The position numbers were made by a program, and so were the translations under genes. The notes beneath the pieces were generated by a model. The model had not been told where the DNA came from and did no database searches. It saw only the letters and a list, made by a program, of their open reading frames with translations. From Synergistota bacterium (GTDB taxonomy: Bacteria; Synergistota; JAGHAJ01), in contig JAGHAJ010000080.1 of the NCBI GenBank assembly GCA_021161545.1, positions 1 through 5,743 on the forward strand: a DNA stretch of 5,743 nucleotides. Direction: 5' to 3'. Of this stretch, positions 5,295-5,743 are shown piece by piece (within the stretch, counting starts at the first letter, position 1; the number at the start of each line of letters is the position of its first letter).

Positions 5295-5743
5295 TTCTGA
5301 TTTTGTATCTGAGGTCTACCATAGGGTAAAGAACAATTTGCAGATGATATGCAGTATGTTGAGAATGCAGATGAGAGAAACGGAATCTGTAGTTGCAAAA
5401 GAGTCTCTGGCAGAGGCAATACGTCGTATTGCCTCTTTGTCTATATCCTATGATCTCATGTCGAGTATGGGGAATGTGGATTTATTTCTCCTTTTCAAGA
5501 GAATACTTGAGGACCATATAGCCTTTTCGTTAATGCCCGGTCAGAGGATAGAGTTCGAGGTTGTGGGAGATAAGGTAAAAGTGCCGCCCTCTGTTAATCC
5601 TGTTCATCTCTCTGTAGTTATGAGTGAACTTGTAATGAATGCGATAAAACACGGATTTCGCCAGACGAGAGACGGTAAGATATTAGTTGACTATCATAGA
5701 GAAGGCACTTATATGGTTGTAAGGATTAAGGATAACGGTGTAG
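5287..5743 (+). CDS. Histidine kinase, HisKA_2 type, without N-terminal sensor domain (3' end cut by the window)
   Basis: An open frame runs from ATG 5287 to the window end (152 codons plus one base). The H-box VYHRVKNNLQMICSMLRMQ starts at residue 10, with phosphoacceptor H12, in the form typical of HisKA_2 kinases (HHRVKNNLQ). The ATPase domain follows: SELVMNAIKHGF (113-124) is the N-box with N118, and KDNGV (148-152) is the start of the G1 box, where the window ends. The start overlaps the ANTAR gene by 8 nt. A stop in this frame at 5278-5280 rules out an upstream extension, so there is no N-terminal sensor domain and no membrane segment before the H-box. The kinase should be cytosolic and respond through a partner or a C-terminal domain beyond the window. 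It is the likely phosphodonor for the ANTAR regulator, as with EutW/EutV pairs. Confidence 0.9.
   Translation, partial: MDSSDFVSEVYHRVKNNLQMICSMLRMQMRETESVVAKESLAEAIRRIASLSISYDLMSSMGNVDLFLLFKRILEDHIAFSLMPGQRIEFEVVGDKVKVPPSVNPVHLSVVMSELVMNAIKHGFRQTRDGKILVDYHREGTYMVVRIKDNGV

Noticed and set aside
1-5743. CRISPR arrays, insertion sequences, tRNA or rRNA genes, phage or defence genes.
   Set aside because: No spaced repeats, transposase motifs, terminal inverted repeats or RNA gene signatures are visible. Genes fill nearly the whole window, and the largest gap (102 nt) is explained by the glnA control region.

Overview
The window looks like a piece of an anaerobic, probably thermophilic, bacterial chromosome. 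Evidence for a bacterium is a consensus sigma-70 promoter, strong Shine-Dalgarno sites, an ANTAR response regulator and a HisKA_2-type kinase. Arginine is mostly AGG/AGA and isoleucine often ATA, and GTG and TTG starts are used. The hydrogenase is of a kind common in thermophilic anaerobes. The phylum cannot be fixed from the sequence. All genes are on the + strand, tightly packed, in two transcription units.

Positions 1-3293 hold the 3' part of a membrane-bound group 4 [NiFe] hydrogenase operon. Five genes appear in the order NuoB-, NuoC-, NuoD-, NuoH- and NuoI-like, which is the mbhJ-K-L-M-N order of Mbh-type complexes. It differs from the Ech order, where the NuoH-like gene precedes the small subunit. 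The large subunit keeps both CxxC pairs that bind the NiFe centre and a cleavable C-terminal extension, so it should be a true hydrogenase and not a complex I-like relative. The complex would move electrons from ferredoxin to protons while pumping ions. Any antiporter-like subunits would lie upstream of the window.

Positions 3294-3395 are a compact control region. A TTGACA-18-TATAAT promoter is followed, starting at about +1, by a perfect 13-bp hairpin and a U-tract, which is an intrinsic terminator placed in front of glnA. The left arm and loop of this terminator can refold into a different hairpin whose hexanucleotide loop is AAAGGU, with A at position 1 and G at position 4. That is the loop signature recognised by ANTAR antiterminators.

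Positions 3396-5743 hold glnA (type I-alpha glutamine synthetase), an ANTAR response regulator starting at TTG, and the beginning of a histidine kinase that overlaps the regulator by 8 nt and has no N-terminal sensor domain. The simplest model is a self-contained nitrogen-control unit: the kinase phosphorylates the regulator, and the regulator binds the glnA leader RNA and prevents termination. It resembles the glnA-nitR arrangement of clostridia. The RNA part of the model is inference: only one of the two hairpins expected for an ANTAR target is visible.
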